A DNA stretch of 64,000 nt from Lumbricus terrestris (lineage: Eukaryota; Annelida; Clitellata; Crassiclitellata; Lumbricidae). This document shows, piece by piece, positions 59,172 to 64,000 of this stretch. Numbering within the stretch: position 1 is the first letter of the stretch; the number at the start of each line of letters is the position of its first letter. Location: NCBI GenBank assembly GCA_949752735.1, contig OX457050.1, positions 44,746,284 through 44,810,283 on the forward strand. Direction: 5' to 3'. The position numbers and the translations under genes are program-made. The notes below the pieces were generated by a model, which was not told where the DNA came from, ran no database searches, and worked only from the letters and a program-made list of their open reading frames with translations.

Positions 59172-60689
59172 TTACCACTCTATGGATTTTTCCTTCAAAA
59201 TACTTTTATATTGTTTAAGAATCTTCTTTTCAATTAATCCACATTGTCTAAACAAGTATATAAATGCACGCATCACTTTAAGCTTATCAATCTGACAAAC
59301 ATCAACACAATCAATCAAGGAACTCATAAAATATTCTTGTAGTTCAACCTGTTCCTTCATTTCGTTCGCAATGAGTGGGAAAAAGCGTGCTGCGTTGCAT
59401 ACTGCATTTTCTATCGGAATAGATCGCCTAATATTATCATGCGTAACACCATCTATTAAAAAAGAGGCATACACCTCGAGAAGCTCATACGAGCTTGCAT
59501 TCCAACATATTTTAAATAGAACAATGTTCTTTTCTATCTTTTCACAATCAACTGTTGGTTTGATACTTTCCTTTAGCAAATAATCTTCGGCTTCTTCAAA
59601 AAATGATCGTTTTTGTGTGTCATCCGCAGAGAAATATTCTTCTTCTATAAATACATGATATGTGTCCACGTTAATACTATTCCCAAGATCAAGAATATAA
59701 CTATCCCCCTCTCCAGATGCACATACTTCCCATCGTAAACTTTGTGAAATTGTGATTTCTTCTTCTATAGGTGTAGTTAGATGGATGCTTGGATTTGACA
59801 GGAGGATAGCACCTTTGCTTTTCAAATCGAGATTTATAGAAACGAAGTCGAATACAGTGGTTATTTCCCTGTTATAAAATATAGTTGACTGCGATGTAGA
59901 AATCCTTTCAGGAGGAGATGCACTCTGACCAATCTGCTTTGATAGTGAAATGAGTTCATTTTCAAAAATACCTTGGATTTGACAGAACTTTGAATTTCCA
60001 ATAGAATTGATATCTTCAATGAACTGGATGATGTCTCTACAATCGGGAAGTTGGTCGAAGGCTGTACAAAGATCGGGAGATGCCACAAATATAGACGGTG
60101 TCGAATAGGGGAGCATATTCACAATACTTTCCCCGTTTTTGAGCAATTCGCATGCACCAATATGCCCATGTGTGTCAATTTCGTAAAAATATCGTAGTGG
60201 ATCATTGCTTTCTCTTTCATAGAGATATATTGTTAAGAGATTTTGTGCTTTTCTGTGAAGTTTGAAAAGACTGTTAAAATTAATATTAGTGAATTGGTTG
60301 GCGTGGAGTACCAAGAAGTTTTTTGAGAGATCAAGTTGATGTAAGGCTTTAAACACCAATCCGACATTGTATAGCCCATACCATGCACGACTGCCATCAA
60401 TGCAGTCACTGGACATGTACGCAAAGTTCATAAAAAGAGCATACCTACTATTACTAACGTAATTGATTATTCTCTCAATTTTGTATCCAACCAAAACGAT
60501 ATCGTAAAATTTTTGCTCTGCCAAATTATAAAGAATATAATCAATTAATGGATACTTGTCTACTGGATATAAGGAAATGTGTTGTTCCATCTCGTCGATG
60601 GACTCTGGGATATGTCTTTTATCGTGATAGTCACATACGAGAAACACGAGTTGTCTGTCATGGGCGAATCTACGAGTGAGTGGGAGCAT
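59172..60689 (-). CDS. GCD6: eIF2B epsilon subunit (guanine-nucleotide exchange factor)
   Basis: A 505-residue catalytic subunit of eIF2B, which reloads eIF2 with GTP. The N-terminal nucleotidyltransferase-like domain shows RRFAHDRQLVFLV, PLIDYILYNLAEQKFYDIVLVGYK and FLVLHANQFTNINFNSLF. The middle resembles a degenerate left-handed beta-helix (hexapeptide-like I/V spacing, 290-360). The C-terminal W2/HEAT domain (about 390-505) ends in LRQCGLIEKKILKQYKSIL and acidic-aromatic residues typical of Gcd6. Shorter than yeast Gcd6 (712). I chose ATG 60689, directly after GATACCCCCT; an ATG 14 codons upstream (60731) gives a longer frame but has no box. Confidence 0.78.
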   Translation of the reverse strand: MLPLTRRFAHDRQLVFLVCDYHDKRHIPESIDEMEQHISLYPVDKYPLIDYILYNLAEQKFYDIVLVGYKIERIINYVSNSRYALFMNFAYMSSDCIDGSRAWYGLYNVGLVFKALHQLDLSKNFLVLHANQFTNINFNSLFKLHRKAQNLLTIYLYERESNDPLRYFYEIDTHGHIGACELLKNGESIVNMLPYSTPSIFVASPDLCTAFDQLPDCRDIIQFIEDINSIGNSKFCQIQGIFENELISLSKQIGQSASPPERISTSQSTIFYNREITTVFDFVSINLDLKSKGAILLSNPSIHLTTPIEEEITISQSLRWEVCASGEGDSYILDLGNSINVDTYHVFIEEEYFSADDTQKRSFFEEAEDYLLKESIKPTVDCEKIEKNIVLFKICWNASSYELLEVYASFLIDGVTHDNIRRSIPIENAVCNAARFFPLIANEMKEQVELQEYFMSSLIDCVDVCQIDKLKVMRAFIYLFRQCGLIEKKILKQYKSILKEKSIEW

Positions 60690-63422
60690 AGGGGGTATCA
60701 ATAACAAACAAATATAATGCTTACTGTACATAAATAGTTGTTTGTGTTTTCAATGATTTTTTGTTAACTTCAATTGGAAAATTAATTATATCATTTTATA
60801 GTTTGTGTTAGTTAATCCAAAAACAAACAATATTGCATGAGACCTTTAATATTTACATTATAAATATGGATTTCTAAGATTTAGTCCAAATAATTTTTTA
60901 AATATTCGATGTAAATTTTTTACATGCACATTTATTAATAAGCTATTATATCAATTTAAATAAAAATTATTGGTCATTGACAAATTCTTATTTGTAGCTA
61001 AAAATATTATTCTTATAAAGCGTCTTCATATTTATCTTCAATTTTTTGTTGAATCTGTTTCCATACGTTTGATTGGTAAATTTTATCTAAATCAATTAAA
61101 ATGATAAAGTTTTTGTACGCATTGTTTAATAAACTCTTTATATAAAAAACATGATTATTTACAATGTTATATAGTAAAATAAAGCTGCTAGTTGAACAGA
61201 AAACCTGGTAGTAACAAATAATTGATTAAGTTAGGGTATGTAAGGAAACAACAATAATATTGTTTGTCAAATGCTTATATATATCTCATGATAATAATTT
61301 TACCATCATTGATATAAAATTCAAGTTTAATAACAAGTAATACAATAAATAATAACCTGGGTGTATTTAATATTTTATAATGTGCTGTCTTAACATTACA
61401 AAAATAGAATTGTGATACATGACATCTCCATAAAATAGGTGACAATAATATACCGTGTATATAGTGCGGCATTCTCCGTTTTAGAGTGACAAAATACCTT
61501 AAAGCTAAATTTCATCTCCTATAGTTCTCTATATTGTTTATGTATGGGTATTTACAAATTAAAAATTCCATATTTAGATTAAATTAATTTATTTGGCATG
61601 TTAAATTTTTTAAAAATTTAAAATCACATGCTTAAAACTACGCTACTTTATATAAAGAATCAATAAAATAGAATATACTTATTTTAAAGCAGATAATAAA
61701 TGGGTTGATAGTTGAAATGTGAATTTTTGAGTAACCCATTAAAATATTTTGGTCAAGCAAGTAAACTTAAAGGCCAATTCAATGCATTTGGATGGTCTTT
61801 CCAATCGTGAAATTGAAAGACGATAAATATAGGAGAATTCTGAAAAATTACACTTTATTAGTTGTAAGGTGATCCCAAAATTACACTATCAAAACAAAAT
61901 ATTAAATTTAGCATAATAATGCACCATTCTACGTGTCAAAATGAACCATGGCATTGTTTAAAGATCAAACCACCAACGGTATGACATGGCCATTACAGTT
62001 TCCTAATATGAGCCATATTGAAAATTCAAAGTCTTATTTTGATTCAAAGATTAGACTTAGACAAAATGAAATTTTTAATATTGATGGGTTGTAAGAATTC
62101 GTAATGAGGAGGCAGCAAATATATCTCCCACGTATATTAAGAGGTTTTATGACCTGATTCCCCATTGAACTTCTGCTATGAAGCGAGTTAATTACAATAT
62201 CACAAAATATTGAATTTTTTCATTCTTCAAACTTTAATATAAACTATATTTACGACAAATGCGCTGTGTTTTCCCATTTATATATAAAGTGGCGCAATTT
62301 TTAGTATGCGACTCTTCCGCAAAATTTTGAGAAGGGCTATACGAGTGTAAAAATAAGATATTCTCTTTTGTATGTGATTAAGGGATACGTTGGAGACTTA
62401 TATATCCCTACAATGGGATTCTCACAAAACACTATTATTGCGCACTCTGTACAAAGAGTTTGTACAGTGATACATGTTTTCCGCTTATATGATCAAAAAA
62501 AGCAACGCTCGATGATAATAGAAAGATCAAAATATGTTGTAAGGAGATTCCATCCTAAGTGAGCTAAAATTTTATTATTTTTCATAAAGCCTAACTAACT
62601 TATTCCCATTCACAGTGGATTATCAAAGTACACTAGACGACGTATTTGATTGGAAAAGTTTGTTAATAATGGTTCTGTGTACTAATTAATGACTTCCATC
62701 AATTATTATAATTAGTTGTTTTGTTTTGAGTATGTAATTTTTTTAAATTTAATTTATTAATACCATGTATAAATGATATGGAGAGCTGCAAGAGGTGAAA
62801 TTTGGCTTTAAAGCATTTTTCACTCCAAAACAGGCAATAACACCGTTTTAGCGCTCGCTGTATATATAAAAAATTAACAAAGTATCCTATCAAAGTTGGA
62901 AATATGAACAACCAATTTTACAATTCTAACAAACAAAGATTGGTTTTCTCTCAGCAACCACATGCCCATTTGGGTAATAAATCCATAGCATCTATACAAA
63001 GTATCTTCTAGCGAGGTAAAAATATTTAAATACATTTATAAAAATACTTGATAAATCTCTTTGCTGTCATGTATTGATATTCATTATCTGTACTGTACAT
63101 GCCAGTGAGTGTACTTCAACTATATGATTACAAATTAAAATCAAAAATATCTAATTAGTATAATTATAATTTTGACATATCATTTAGATACTCTATTGGA
63201 AATTTATTAGTTAGTATGTATATACAATAGAACATATTGACATTGTGAGAGATTTATTGGTAGATTATTATTTATTTTTGTAGTTATAACACAAAAGCTT
63301 AATTAGAAAATTTTACAACACAATTACATATTAATAAGCCTTAATTAGCATGATTTACTATCTAATTAATTCAAAATCTTTGGTACAATAATTATTTAAC
63401 ATCATATATTTTTAAATAATGT
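60690..63422. other. gene-less stretch
   Basis: 2.7 kb without a recognised gene. Plus-strand coding-like fragments near 61948-62095 (MALFKDQTTNGMTWPLQF...) and 62368-62562 are separated by stops and may be one decayed gene of unknown family. No RNA gene or strong repeat seen. Confidence 0.35.
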
Positions 63423-64000
63423 TTATTTATGCATTTTTTTTTGTAATTCATGCAATGCTAAATCCGACTTAACTAATTGTTCCTGATAAAACAAAAGTTC
63501 TTTGTTTGCAGTGTCAACTTCATTTTCCAATTCAGCAACATAATTTATTTTAAGCTGTAATTCCTTTTTAGAAGCTGAGAGATCGTTCTTAAGGTCTTCA
63601 ATTTGCTGGACACTCCCATTAAGCAGAGAAGTGGCATTTACAACTTTCCCATTCAGTTCTTCGATAGCTGCATTTTTTATATTAATATATTTTTCATTTT
63701 CATCTTTAAGTTTTTTAACTACAGAATTAAATTCATCATTCAATTGCCTGTTTATATCTTTTAGTCTGTCGCATTCTAATTTCTTTTCAAAACTGTCTTT
63801 AATAAGTGCTTCGCAGGCATTTCGCAGTTTTACAATATTTTCTAGAATCTTCTGCATGTTTTTTTGTTCACCCAACTTTTTAACTTGCATTTCTATATCG
63901 TATATTTTTTTCTCAATAGATTTAATTCTTAAAGTGCCATTTTCATTTGCATTTCGCAGTGCTTCTTTTTCTTTTAAAAGAAACTCACAATTTTCACCAA
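63423..64000 (-). CDS. coiled-coil protein, 5' end beyond window
   Basis: 191 codons are visible. The frame stays open past the ATG at 63890 to the window edge (GENCEFLLKEKEALRNANEN...), so the start lies outside. The whole visible part is heptad-patterned and Lys/Glu/Leu-rich (CDRLKDINRQLNDEFNSVVK, VAELENEVDTANKELLFYQ), predicting a long coiled coil to the C-terminus. Candidates include structural, kinetochore or motor-tail proteins; the family cannot be named from this part. Confidence 0.7.
   Translation of the reverse strand, partial: GENCEFLLKEKEALRNANENGTLRIKSIEKKIYDIEMQVKKLGEQKNMQKILENIVKLRNACEALIKDSFEKKLECDRLKDINRQLNDEFNSVVKKLKDENEKYINIKNAAIEELNGKVVNATSLLNGSVQQIEDLKNDLSASKKELQLKINYVAELENEVDTANKELLFYQEQLVKSDLALHELQKKMHK

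Overview
The window looks like nuclear DNA of a microsporidian, most likely a Nosema/Vairimorpha-type species. The LSU rRNA is very short (about 2.5 kb) and carries its 5.8S-like domain fused at the 5' end with no ITS2. Protein genes are single-exon, short and AT-rich. Most genes have a C-rich (CCC) box just before the start codon. Compact microsporidian versions of core eukaryotic genes are present. A 5S gene lies upstream of the LSU on the same strand, which fits the inverted Nosema rDNA order (LSU-ITS-SSU-IGS-5S). That genus assignment is an inference.

Layout. 1-13.2 kb: no intact gene, but a transposon graveyard read by conceptual translation. It holds two copies of a decayed Tc1/mariner transposase, an IS630/Tc1-like relic, a pogo/Tigger-like relic, two more Tc1 fragments, a tRNA-like relic and a stray copy of the LINE 3' end. 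13.2-17.2 kb: rDNA with a 5S gene, a decayed 5S duplicate and the LSU. No SSU is seen. 17.3-23.2 kb: an apparently intact APE-type non-LTR retrotransposon whose two ORFs overlap in TAATG. Its leader is unusually rich in hairpins and is followed by a tRNA-like segment. 23.4-60.7 kb: the gene-rich part, about 24 protein genes and one tRNA-Leu. It is broken by decayed genes near 28, 42-45 and 48.5 kb, a 200-bp inverted repeat and two arrays with 26-bp units. 60.7-63.4 kb: no recognisable gene. 63.4 kb to the right edge: a coiled-coil gene cut by the window end.

Functions. Translation and ribosome assembly: eL24, uL1, SDO1/SBDS, SerRS, DTD, eIF2B-epsilon, tRNA-Leu. Transcription: an FCP1-like CTD phosphatase and TFIIH Tfb4/p34, divergent and 24 bp apart. 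Folate/thymidylate: TS and SHMT, close together. Others: 6-phosphogluconolactonase, a condensin-G-like HEAT protein, a NIMA-like kinase, an Hsp110/Grp170-like chaperone, an OTU protease, tandem alpha/beta hydrolases, and an EEP-fold protein that has lost its catalytic residues.

Several starts were moved to an internal ATG because the longest frame began at TTG or because the CCC box sits at the internal ATG. All homology calls are from reading the sequence by eye, without database searches.
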